From Zoroaster sp. YZ-2022 (Eukaryota; Echinodermata; Asteroidea; Forcipulatida; Zoroasteridae), in the NCBI GenBank assembly GCA_029582265.1, contig CM055822.1, positions 41,562,036 to 41,626,035 of the forward strand: a stretch of DNA of 64,000 nucleotides, read 5' to 3'. This document shows, one piece after another, positions 32,985 to 45,475 of the stretch. Within the stretch, counting starts at the first letter, position 1; every line of letters starts with the position of its first letter. The position numbers and the translations under genes were made by a program. Below the pieces are notes generated by a model. It did no database searches and was not told the DNA's origin. It saw nothing but the letters and a program-made list of their open reading frames with translations.

Positions 32985-33110
32985 CGGCATTCTCCTGAGG
33001 ACGATCAGAGCATACTGATCGAAACGTCGAGTTGTACCCCCAGTTCTTTTCAGAACTAATTACTACTCAATTGAGATTCCACATGGTGTCACCGCAATTA
33101 GTCTTACTAA
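32985..33110 (+). mobile_element. Foldback element, right half with hammerhead-like core
   Basis: CTGAGGA (32995-33001), a GATCAG/CTGATC stem, GAAACGTC (33021-33028), then 'agttcttttcagaactaatt' and 'ggtgtcaccgcaattagtct'. The left arm is absent. Confidence 0.82.
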
Positions 33111-33269
33111 TCCCTCCTTTGTTCACTTCTGATACTCCTATTGGCTTTTCTAGACTGATGCTTATCTTTAATTGGCTACTATTTTCCCGCCTTTTTGGAT
33201 CCCGCCCCATGATCCTTTGCTTTCCATTTTCCCTATAGTATAAATGGATGTGTTTTTTATGTTGTACTT

Positions 33270-33312
33270 TGTCAAAGCCTCTGATGAAGGTCCGGTTTGG
33301 ATCGAAAGCTAA
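33270..33312 (+). other. Isolated hammerhead-like core in an unknown repeat
   Basis: CTGATGA, then a stem GGTCC/GGATC (one G-T pair), then GAAAGCTA and 'aggccaccctccc'. The layout equals that of the foldback family but the sequence differs. Confidence 0.4.
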
Positions 33313-33319
33313 GGCCACC

Positions 33320-33415
33320 CTCCCGATTTAATTTATATATATATAATTTATATATAATTTATATATATAATTTATATATATAATTTATATATATATAATT
33401 TATATATATATAAAC
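33320..33415. repeat. TA-rich tandem repeat
   Basis: Units of 'aatttatatatat' of varying length. Confidence 0.85.
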
Positions 33416-33428
33416 GGGTATAAAAATT

Positions 33429-33500
33429 GGCTGACGCCGGACTCGAACCCGCGACCTCTCGATTACCGGACGAGCGCTCTACCAACTGAGCTAACCAGCC
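33429..33500 (-). tRNA. tRNA-like sequence, probably a tRNA relic or tRNA-derived element
   Basis: The 72-nt minus-strand sequence starts GGCTGGTTAGCTCAGTTGG and ends GTCAGCC. The acceptor stem closes with two wobble pairs and the D arm GCTC/GAGC is intact. The anticodon stem CTCGT/TCGAG has one mismatch, the loop CCGGTAA lacks U33 and would read GGU (Thr). The T arm GCGGG-TTCGAGT-CCGGC has one mismatch. A functional tRNA is unlikely. Confidence 0.4.
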
Positions 33501-33555
33501 CCTATGTTGGTGCCGGGCGGTCCACTTATGCCAATTATCTATTGCTCTATGGGGC

Positions 33556-33565
33556 ATATATATGG

Positions 33566-33648
<83 letters not shown>

Positions 33649-33668
33649 ATGTATATATAGCTACGGCA

Positions 33669-33716
<48 letters not shown>

Positions 33717-33728
33717 TGCCGTAGCTAA
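33556..33728. repeat. (TA)n repeats with a flanking palindrome
   Basis: A long TA run at 33556-33655 is followed by 'agctacggcactgtata', more TA, and 'tatacagtgccgtagct' (33658-33728), a near-perfect cruciform-capable sequence. Confidence 0.92.
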
Positions 33729-35345
33729 GATTTTCTCCTATACAAGTACAAGTGACCAAACCGAGGCTGGCAGGCAAATAGGTTGGTCCCCCTTGTATGC
33801 ATTGTATTTCAAGCACGGTGATCTTAAATACGTTGCGAGCGATAAAACTATCTACTAAATTTGGACGGTCGGATAATATGCGCAAACATCAATTTTATAA
33901 ATGTCATTGTGGTCTACAGAGGTATTTGTTCATCATTTGACCGGTTGAAGATCAGGTAGATTGACCATCGGGACGTATTATAGCATTGCATGAAATGAAT
34001 TAACCTCTGGCATTCAATCGTCCTAATATATACGTTAATTCTAAAGTACTTATAGTCAAAACACGTGAATATTATTGTAGCTGTGTATTTCGTTAGTAGA
34101 GATGCAACTGCTTGAAATATTTATTCAGAGCAAAATGAATATTTCTTGCCATATTGCTGTTACGATAGTATCATTTCATTTCAATATTGGACCGTAGAAT
34201 GAATCAATGTTAAACATCCAGCGGTGATTGTACGTATACTACACGATCCATAACCAATCATGAACACAGCATGTCAATGGATATAAAAATAGCCTAAAGA
34301 CAGTGTCCAAATTGGGTCTTCTCGCTTCTCACGTCCACAGTCAACAAAAATCCAAATCCATGAAGGTAAAACACTCAATTCCGAAATGGCCTTAGATGCA
34401 TATTGGGTGCGAATTCCTTTTCCCCGCCATTTTATTTGCAGAAAGTTTATTAATTTTAAATAAGGCATGTTACAACAGCATTACAACAAAATCTATCTAT
34501 TTCTAATATAGATATATCTATTATTAAGAGAGATGTCTCTGAGTAAATGTTACCTATGCTCGCTTGGAAAAAGAGATATCTCTATTTCGGGATTAAATGT
34601 TAAACAGTAAAAGAGTAAACACTGCCTCGCGCAACCTGACCTCAGAAGCGGAAACAAACTAGAGATATCTTTATTTGTAATAGAAATGTCTTTATGTTGG
34701 GATTAAATGTTAACTCTACCAGCGAATTTATAAAAAACATTCTTTTCAAAAAATGATGTTTAAGGCCGGCTTAGGTTTCTTGTTCCAAATGGCCCAGTCT
34801 TTTTGATAATACGGGGGAATTCGTAAGATGACTGAGAACGGCAACCTTGAGGAGTCGAACACTGAACGGTGTGGATGTATTATAGCAAAAGTAATTTACG
34901 GTTTCTTCGTTACCATAGCGATGCTGTTAATAGAATCATAGTCTGATAATAAAGAACACGGCGTGCAGCTCTCTGCATGCAACGACTGATTTTATATATG
35001 AGGACCGAGCTGAACTAGAGACTTCAAGATTTAATTATCAATTGGTTGGTGAGGTCGTCCACATGAATTTGTCATCAAGCTGTGGAGAAAAGAATTGCAC
35101 TGAGCAATTATTATCTAGCGAATTATCAAACAAAAGTGTGTACCCGCACTGTTTACAACATCTATTCAGTATAATATTACTCGTCTTAATTGGTTTATAT
35201 AGGCATATAATCATTAAAGGTATAATGTATTGAGTTGGTTATTTAAATTGCCAGAAATGTCGAATGGTAAAATGAAATGTGTTTGGTGTATAATAAGCTG
35301 ATAATAGTACCAATCTTCCAATGGCGTCACTATTTCCTAAATTCC
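33729..35345. other. No gene recognised
   Basis: AT-rich. Short inverted words such as 'agagatatct' recur near 34500-34700 in a loose repeated pattern ('gggattaaatgttaa' at 34590 and 34700). No protein domain seen. Confidence 0.4.
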
Positions 35346-35352
35346 ACATTAA

Positions 35353-35565
35353 AAGGACGTCACTATCAACAGGGCATGGAATCAGAGTGTTAGATTTAGA
35401 TTATAATCTCGGTGACCGAAAATAATACCCCACGTGATAAGGTCATATTACCGTTGCTGCTGCATAAAAGAGCCAGTAATTTTCAGTCACTGTGTTCATC
35501 TTAAACTGGGACACCGATTCCATGCCCTGTTGAAAGTCTGCTCTGATCATGACGATACTGTCCCT
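35353..35565 (-). mobile_element. TTAA MITE family A, full length, reverse
   Basis: TTAA at 35349-35352 and 35566-35569. The right end is ATGACGATACTGTCCCT; the interior has 'acagggcatggaatcagag' and 'gggacaccgattccatgcc'. Confidence 0.85.
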
Positions 35566-35624
35566 TTAAGCAATGAAAACAAAAAAATCTGAAGGTATTA
35601 TTCAGTGTTGTAACCAAGTCATTT

Positions 35625-36170
35625 TTTCTCAAGTCAAGTCAAGTCACAAGTCAAATTTACTCAAGTCAAGTCAAGTCACAAGTCATTTTTGTCCAAGTCA
35701 AGTCAAGTCCCAAGTCATTTTTGTCCAAGTCAAGTCAAGTCCCAAGTCATTTTTGTCCAAGTCAAGTCAAGTCACAAGTCATTTTTGTCCAAGTCAAGTC
35801 AAGTCCCAAGTCATTTTTTCTCAAGTCAAGTCAAGTCACAAGTCAAATTTACTCAAGTCAAGTCAAGTCACAAGTCATTTTTGTCCAAGTCAAGTCAATT
35901 CCCAAGTCATTTTTGTCCAAGTCAAGTCAAGTCCCAAGTCATTTTTGTCCAAGTCAAGTCACAAGTCATTTTTGTCCAAGTCAAGTCAATTCCCAAGTCA
36001 TTTTTGTCCAAGTCAAGTCAAGTCCCAAGTCATTTTTGTCCAAGTCAAGTCACAAGTCATTTTTGTCCAAGTCAAGTCAAGTCCCAAGTCATTTTTGTCC
36101 AAGTCAAGTCAAGTCGCAAGTCACAAAAATTGGCGACTCGAGTCGGACTCGAGTCCGAGTCACCGACTCG
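35625..36170 (+). repeat. CAAGT-rich minisatellite, about 32-bp unit
   Basis: About 16 copies of 'caagtcatttttgtccaagt' plus 'caagtcaagtcc', in 20-, 27- and 32-bp variants. It ends in 'gactcgagtcggactcgagt', a GACTC-rich palindromic segment that resembles 56241-56365. Three open frames through it are by-products. Confidence 0.93.
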
Positions 36171-37317
36171 AGTCAACAACAGTGGTATTATTTACTATAC
36201 TTTTTCGTTTATAACGACACAACGTTATAAGCTTAACCTTTCACACATTGGTTTTTCAGTGTATTTTCATTCAAAGAGAATACATATCCTCGTGGAGGCC
36301 ATTTTTTTGTTTACATAACCAATGCTGTATGTTGCCTTACATACACATGGATTGAGGTTATTAGGCATACTTGCCTTTCCATGGTATATGTACATCCATG
36401 TTTGTTGTCGTGATTGCAAGGTCAGTGCTTGAGTCAGTGGACAGTGTTTATTGCTCCATGCATGCAGGGAGGGTCCCTGGCCATGTACATGTATCACAGA
36501 TTAGAAACACATGTGTGCATACATTGTCATTGTTTTTACTCCTGAAGGATTTTGACGGATTCAGGTTATGTGTAAGTAAATGGGCCAAGGGCTACACAGT
36601 TAGGGCTACACATGTGAACGTTTTAGCTTATAGGGAACCTATGTCAGTGTATCGTGAACGAGAAAACATTGAACATGCATTCAGATTGCTTGTTTTCATT
36701 CCAACGTAGAAATTAATTTTGGAAATTATTTCACTAATTGTACTTAAAAATGATTGCACCTGCTAAGAAAGAATGGTGTTTTATGGATTCAGTGATAACA
36801 TTTTGAATTAATATATTTCATTCTCTGAAATAATGCAGTCTCCAGCGGGCTGCGGTTTTGTCGTGTTACATGTACAGGTATTATAGAGTTTCACATTTCT
36901 ATCCCGGGAAATAATGAAATCTTATTGCCAGGGACAGGAAGTCGCTGACAGACCTTAATCATGGAGCGCTTATTTTCTCTCTCTCTATATACACAAGTAT
37001 GTGAATCAAAATAAGGTCATGTTCAAAAATAGAAATAGACTGTTTCCTTCAATTGTAGGCCTATAAGGTTTTCGTGGTTAATTGGCAGGCAGTAGGAAGA
37101 GAACCATGCAAAAATGGGGGCAGTGAGATATGGGCAACCTGAACCTCGTCCCAAGGCTGGGCTTTCGAGCAGCATCAGATTCCTCGATCCCACTGCTCTC
37201 TTGTCCTGATGTAATTGTACGATTTTCGAAAATATCCAAGATGCTTCAATATTTTAATGAGGTGCATTGAGGGCGACGTGTTTTGTGTTTTACTTTCTGT
37301 GGTACAGGTACACTATT
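36171..37317. other. No gene recognised
   Basis: A 112-codon frame at 36371-36709 has no recognisable domain. At 36655-36800 the dispersed element of 14780 recurs ('gcattcagattgcttg', 'aaattatttcactaattgta'). Confidence 0.4.
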
Positions 37318-37600
37318 CTACACTTTAAAAATTGTGTTTAGAATTTAAACACATTTCTAAACACTTAGCTGGTACCATAGAGGAAGGACACAGATTTGTC
37401 TATGCTTGTACCCACTTTTTTCACATGTTTAGCCTAAAACATGTTTAGATTGTGCTTTTCTGTGATGTGTGTTTGAATGCTAAAAACCATATGAGCAGGT
37501 GTCAAAAAGCTAAGCACGTTTAGCTTTGTGACATGTACAGAGGATGGCCGTTTAGCATTTAAACGCATTTATTTTTCTAAACACCATTTTTACAGTGTAG
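37318..37600. mobile_element. MITE 'TACACTTTAAAAATTGTGTTTA'
   Basis: Left 'tacactttaaaaattgtgtt', right 'aacaccatttttacagtgta'. Internal 'tttagaatttaaacacattt' and 'ttagcatttaaacgcattta' also form a repeated pair. Confidence 0.75.
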
Positions 37601-40317
<2,717 letters not shown>

Positions 40318-40774
40318 TACGTTTGTAAATATTTCGACAGATTTCAACATTTTTCTCAATAATAAAAATAGTTTGTAAACTCCATATGTTTCAACCCATT
40401 GAAATTTGGAATCGTCCCAAAAACGCTAGACAACAAATTTAGGCTACAACAACAATTAACAAATGTTGAAGAAAGGAATGTGATTTTGACTGCATTCAAG
40501 ACAAGGTATAGAATGTCTAATTCATGAAGAATCAAATAGTCGAATTTTAACCTAAAACTGATGATATTTAATAGTACTGTCTCGACTAAAAAGGTGTTTA
40601 TCTGAGGTGCTGTAATTTTTTAAAGAACAGTTAAATTCTGGCCCGTAATTTTCAATTTGAATTTCCATATTTGAATAATTACAAATATCAGAAAAGGCCT
40701 ACGTTTTCTCGTTGACACAACTTAATAAGCTAACAATCAAAGTATAAAGCAATACTTTGCCAGTTATAAGGCCC

Positions 40775-41110
40775 GAAGGTTTCTGGTCATCGGTCGGCTC
40801 CAAAATCGGTGCGGTGACGCGCTTCTTTTCGGCCATTTTTATTGTTTTGCCAACAGGGATATACGTGATACATTGTAGACGCGGGGACCAAATTTCCCAT
40901 ATACAAAGTATGGTGGCTAAGAGAGAACAAACATGCATACCCCTATGTGAAAAAGTCGTTTAAAACACAGCACGGCAAAATTCCAATCGATCCAGCAATT
41001 TTGGCTGCAATTGGACATCGTTTCATAGCAAATAAGAATAATAATATTAAAAATGCCGACGCGCGGGTCTGAAGCGATGCGCGCGGTGACCAGAAACAGA
41101 AGACTATTGT
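40775..41110 (-). mobile_element. MITE family 'GTCTCCGG', reverse copy
   Basis: Starts 'gaaggtttctggtcatcggt' and 'cggtgcggtgacgcgctt', contains 'ccaatcgatccagcaatttt' and ends 'gtgaccagaaacagaagact'. Confidence 0.87.
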
Positions 41111-41420
41111 TTTTGGCCTAAAGATGTGATTATAATTTATTGTCTTCTGACAGTATTTCATAAGGTTCCTCGAGACGATTTCGCCGGGTCTTTTATTTAT
41201 TTTTAAAGCAAGTCACTGAGCGTTTTTGTTTTCTTTCTCGATTTGTTAAGCGCTTTGATCTTGTTAAAAGCGCTATATAAATACCCCATTTTATTATTAT
41301 GTATTATTAAGGGAAATCAGAGTGGTTCAGATATCATCTTTATGGTTTTCCCTTTCAGTATTCCACAATATGCATGTTAAAAATCATAGGCCCCTATATG
41401 AATCATATATAATCCATATA

Positions 41421-41780
41421 ATTGTGGCCGAGCGGTCTAGCTTACCAGACTCAAGCTCTGGTGTTAGTAGCAGAATGTGGGTTCGAATCCCGGCCGTGAC
41501 ACTTGTGTCCTTGAGCAAGACACTTAACCATAATTGCTTCTCTCCACCCAGGGGTTAAATGGGTACCTGTGAGGGCAGAGTTGGTTGATTAGCCCTATAT
41601 GCGCTGTAATGGCAGCAATTGAGCTGTATACTCCCCAGGGAGCTGAGATGGTTTCAGGAATGATTTATGAGCCTTATGAGCCTTATGAGCAGGGGTAATG
41701 ATATAATGCGCCTTGAGCACCACTTAGTTGGTGGATACGTGCGCTATATAAGTCCACACATTATTATTATTATTATTATT
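41421..41780 (+). mobile_element. tRNA-Leu-derived SINE
   Basis: 'attgtggccgagcggtctag', box B 'gggttcgaatcccgg', body as in the 5061 copy, a duplicated 'gagccttat', tail (ATT)n. The first few head bases are missing. Confidence 0.92.
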
Positions 41781-41819
41781 AATAATATCAATTATTGACT
41801 AAACAATAGGGCCTAATAA

Positions 41820-41985
41820 ACAGAGAATTAGCTGTTGCAAACTGCTATCCAACCCAAAGGACCTATATGCAAAATAGTGTCAGTAGTTAATGGCCTTACG
41901 TTTCGAACCTAGCAGGTTCTTTCTTTGAGAAAGAACCTGCTAGGTTCGAAACGTAAGGCCAATAACTACTATTTTGCACTAAACA
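41820..41985. mobile_element. Second foldback family with degenerate hammerhead-like centre
   Basis: Two inverted arms meet near 41922: 'cgtttcgaacctagcaggtt' and 'aacctgctaggttcgaaacg'. Outward on the right is 'taaggccaataac' and on the left 'gttaatggcctta'. The plus strand reads TTGAGAA, a GAACC/GGTTC stem, then GAAACGTA. Related fragments are at 25255-25375 and 29716-29780. Confidence 0.7.
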
Positions 41986-42040
41986 ATAATGTCTGTTTCT
42001 CAGACTTATAGCAGTCCCTCAATTCAACTTCGATATCTCA

Positions 42041-42232
42041 CTGACGAATGTTCCTTACTCACTGATGAGTGTTCCTTACTCACCGATGAGTGTTCCTTAC
42101 TCACTGATGAGTGTTCCTTACTCACTGATGAGTGTTCCTTACTCACTGATGAGTGTTCCTTACTCACTGATGAGTGTTCCTTACTCACTGATGAGTGTTC
42201 CTTATATACTCACTGATGAATGTTCCTCACTC
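42041..42232 (+). repeat. 21-bp minisatellite, about nine copies
   Basis: Unit 'ctgatgagtgttccttactca'-like (written here in 20-21 bases); it keeps an open frame because 21 is a multiple of three. Confidence 0.95.
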
Positions 42233-42786
42233 GCTTGAAACGGATCGCCGGCTTTGGGTTATTATTCGAGTTGTTCACTCAACCGGGGGAACCCTTCTCG
42301 AAAACGACACAGGGTAATAACTTTAACTGTCATGGATTGATTGTAAAATGTACATCTTGATTCAAATAAAGTAAGAATACTTTAATTAAGAAGGTAGTTT
42401 TGCCAATAGTAAACCAACAATTGTCAAGGCTCTGAAAATTTGGATAACACATACTATTGTTAAAATATCACCTTTTCACGTATACATATACAATGTATAT
42501 ATCCACATCGACATAGAACAAAATATATGTTCTTCAATTATGCTTGGAATATTATGCGATTTGCTGTGAGATATTCGTTCTTTAGTTTCAATAATAGGCC
42601 TCGGCTTAAGTCTGGTGTGGAGTCGCGGTGTAATATTTTGCTCGCGTGAGGTCAGCTTGTCTGCAAACTTCACAAATTCATGGTGCAATCGAAATACCGT
42701 TGATAGTTTTCGTAATGTCAACATCCTTTTAATTTAAACATTTTGATATATCAGTAAACACAAGGAGTCTATGAATATAGAACGAA

Positions 42787-43956
42787 TCAACCTGTGTGTA
42801 TCCGATATTCTGGTTTTGTGCTGGTAGACTGAGTAGCATGTCCCGGGGATTTCCGTATTAGATTGGGGTTGGCATGTACTGGTCTCCCAGGTCGAGTGGA
42901 TACTGCCTTCAGGTCCCAGCCGTGCATCTGTGGCCAATCCCAGGTAGTGCATGGTGCCACCTGAACGTGCCTCTTATTGTCCGTTCGGCTTGCTACCACC
43001 ATGAGCAGACATGCCATGGCCGACTCAAACAAGCGAAGAGCCGACTCCAGGCACCACCAGACCCATGGGCTGGTGCTGGTCAGATGCCCCGGGAAGCCGT
43101 ACTCGCCAATCGCGTAGAATATCTGCATAATTATGGTGAAGAGTCCGACCATACCGCAGGCGAGGAGAAGCACGGAGAAACGATGCAGCGCTTCGCTCTC
43201 AATAGGACTACCGCTGGTTCGTAGACTGGTGCGGATCTTCCAGGCAACATAGAAGTATCCAAGCATCATGAGTATACCCCATATTGTGAATATTATCAAG
43301 CCTAGGATGTCGAAGACGGTTGCCGCTATGGTATTGTAGTCCATGAGTAAATCCTTCAATACAAGTACAGCAGTATACAGGACAGCACTGGCAATCAGTG
43401 TCAATGACCGATGCTTGATACATGATAAGTTTGGATACAGCTTCGTGGTCTCTAGTAACAGCAAAAGGAGTAAATTGAACGCGACGGCGAGGCATGGAAA
43501 GGCAAGGAACCAAAGCAGTTTGATGAGGAGAGGTGAGACCCTACATCGGGATCCGTAAGGGTCCAGACACAACATCACAGTACGCAAAAGGCTAAATATT
43601 AATGTTGATATGTGCATGTTAACCTTAAAATGAAAGCCACTCATGAGGCGTCCAGCTCGAAATGTGTATAGTCGATGGAGACGGACAATCGAGACGATAC
43701 CGGTCAAGATGTAGACTACAGTGAAGCCGTACACGTGGATGTCCAACGCCGAGTTTAAATCTTGCGTGATTCGCAACCACCTTGCTGGACACTCCATGTC
43801 TGGGGCCAGAGTGGTAGGGTGCGTTGCCCGTGGTTTGGTCATCTCAATCAGGTCCGTGGCAGTCGTTTGGCCCTCCGATGACATGATAACATGTTCTGTA
43901 ACGTTCAAATCCATATTGCTTATGCTATGAAATGACCACCAGATGAATTGCGGCAC
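42787..43956 (-). CDS. PRRT3/PRRT4-like seven-helix membrane protein, single exon
   Basis: The 389-residue protein has about seven hydrophobic segments: roughly 74-95, 113-131, 142-169, 184-205, 212-239, 260-286 and 297-323. The segment after the second helix reads LDPYGSRCRV with a following FPCLAVAFNLLLLLLLE, which matches the conserved LDPYGSRGRL...FPCL region of vertebrate proline-rich transmembrane proteins 3 and 4. The long proline-rich N-terminus of the vertebrate proteins is absent: about 70 residues precede helix 1, with an N-glycosylation site at N18 and a Thr-rich stretch. Function is unknown in the family. The start at 43956 is the longest; a second Met at residue 15 (43914) gives MDLNVTEHV and is equally plausible. 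The C-terminal 65 residues are basic and Pro/Thr rich. No intron is needed for the seven-helix domain, but extra upstream exons cannot be excluded. Confidence 0.82.
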   Translation of the reverse strand: MPQFIWWSFHSISNMDLNVTEHVIMSSEGQTTATDLIEMTKPRATHPTTLAPDMECPARWLRITQDLNSALDIHVYGFTVVYILTGIVSIVRLHRLYTFRAGRLMSGFHFKVNMHISTLIFSLLRTVMLCLDPYGSRCRVSPLLIKLLWFLAFPCLAVAFNLLLLLLLETTKLYPNLSCIKHRSLTLIASAVLYTAVLVLKDLLMDYNTIAATVFDILGLIIFTIWGILMMLGYFYVAWKIRTSLRTSGSPIESEALHRFSVLLLACGMVGLFTIIMQIFYAIGEYGFPGHLTSTSPWVWWCLESALRLFESAMACLLMVVASRTDNKRHVQVAPCTTWDWPQMHGWDLKAVSTRPGRPVHANPNLIRKSPGHATQSTSTKPEYRIHTG

Positions 43957-44790
43957 TCAGAAACTGAACGGCATAAGCAAATCACTTTCACGTTGCATTT
44001 GGCACGCCGACGAAAGTCCACATGCCGGATACTTTTAATTCCGTGCCTGTAACCACTGCGATATCGCCATCATTATTACATAGACCTTGGAGATGAAGTC
44101 CAGTGAACGTTGTACGGTGGCCCTCTGTCCGTATCTACATAAGTACTCGCTAATAATACATGCCAGAGCTACTGACAGCTCACTCGATCATCTATATTAA
44201 GGAAGAACACCTAAAACATCTGTCGATATATATCAACTCTGACGGCTGAAATCGTTTGACATTATCATTTTAGATGTCTTGTTTGTGTTATATCGGTGCA
44301 TGCGTGTTTTCTTTTCCCATTTCTTGCATTTTCCTCTGGATGAGTTGAGGTATCGAGCTCGCTCGGCCTATCAGATGGCCCATCACGCACGGCTTTACTC
44401 TTCACTGCAGCCAGCAGTCGCTATAGGAACCGGATTGCGCACGCGACGAGTTACGATTCAGCTCCACTCATGCAAATAACCATAGAAACACATTGAATTA
44501 CAAGTAGCGGAGGTGACTTCCTCCCCAGATTGGCATCTTACTCCCTTGTGCGGTAGTGTCTTGTAGTATGCTTCCAATGCATGGTTGATCACTGCAGTAG
44601 TAGCCTTTCAGATTTTAATCTCCTGTCCTTTTTAATCATGAGAAACGTATGGTAAGATACGTCAAAATTGTCACCTAAACAATCTGTAGTATAATTGGAC
44701 ACTACCTCATTTAGGGTTGGTATATACGTTGTGACCAATTACATCACCATCTTACAAATGAGCTCCAAAGGTCAAATTACACAGGGCAGA
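43957..44790. other. Flank of the PRRT-like gene, no gene recognised
   Basis: Contains possible 5' UTR or promoter of the minus-strand gene. No TATA box stands out. A 66-codon plus frame at 44279-44479 has no recognisable domain. Confidence 0.35.
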
Positions 44791-44794
44791 CAAT

Positions 44795-45060
44795 GTACAC
44801 TGGTGTATGACAAGAAACCATAAAATCTTATGTTTTGAGATGTCAGAAGAAACATTCTTAATTTGATTATTTTTAATAAGGCACTATTAAACATCACATC
44901 ACAGATATTTTTCATCTGAAAATTAAAAAAATTCTTGATGTTATGTGGAGAAGTAAAAAATGTAGAAATTCTGAATACAAATACACACTTTTTTGCCCGG
45001 CGGAGAAATCACCCTGGTACTCTAAAGGTCACGCAAAACGTAAACAAATCACATGGTAAA
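44795..45060 (-). repeat. Interspersed repeat, reverse copy of 8665-8955
   Basis: 'tgacaagaaaccataaaatc', 'ttgagatgtcagaag', 'ataaggcac', 'gcccggcggagaaatcaccc' and 'gtaaacaaatcacatgg' are complements of the other copy. Confidence 0.65.
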
Positions 45061-45268
45061 TATTTCATGAGACCATTTTGTTTTTAATAATATGACATTT
45101 TCTATTTTCTATGTAAAAGGGACGTAAATCACACTCAAATGAGATATTACCATGCTGCTTCATAAATGTGTTTTATCACTTAATGAATTTTTATCACTTA
45201 CTTTATGAAATGACTGATTTTGTAGTAATGAATTTTTTTCCAATAGGATTAGAAAAATGTACAGAGTT

Positions 45269-45475
45269 AAACCAAATGATGGAAAAATAAGAAATTCACA
45301 CGGAATAGTACTATGCATCTTTAAGCCAAACGACGGGAAAATAAGAATTCACACGGATTAGTCCTATGCATCTTTAAGCCAAACGACGGAAAAATAAGAA
45401 TTCACACGGAATAGCCCCGTGCATCTTTAAGCCAAATGACAGAGAAATAAGAATTCAGACAGAATAGGCTGTGAA
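45269..45475 (+). repeat. Tandem repeat of about 58 bp, four copies
   Basis: Each copy has 'aagccaaacgacgg', 'aaataagaattcacacgga' and 'ctatgcatcttt'. Confidence 0.92.

Noticed and set aside
33504..33885. Frames of repeated IY residues
   Set aside because: Translation of (TA)n repeats.
35573..36318. Three overlapping plus-strand frames of 169-213 codons rich in SQVKSQV
   Set aside because: They are by-products of the CAAGT minisatellite, which has no stop in any plus frame.
42874..43930. Plus- and minus-strand frames overlapping the PRRT-like gene
   Set aside because: Out-of-frame shadows of the seven-helix ORF.
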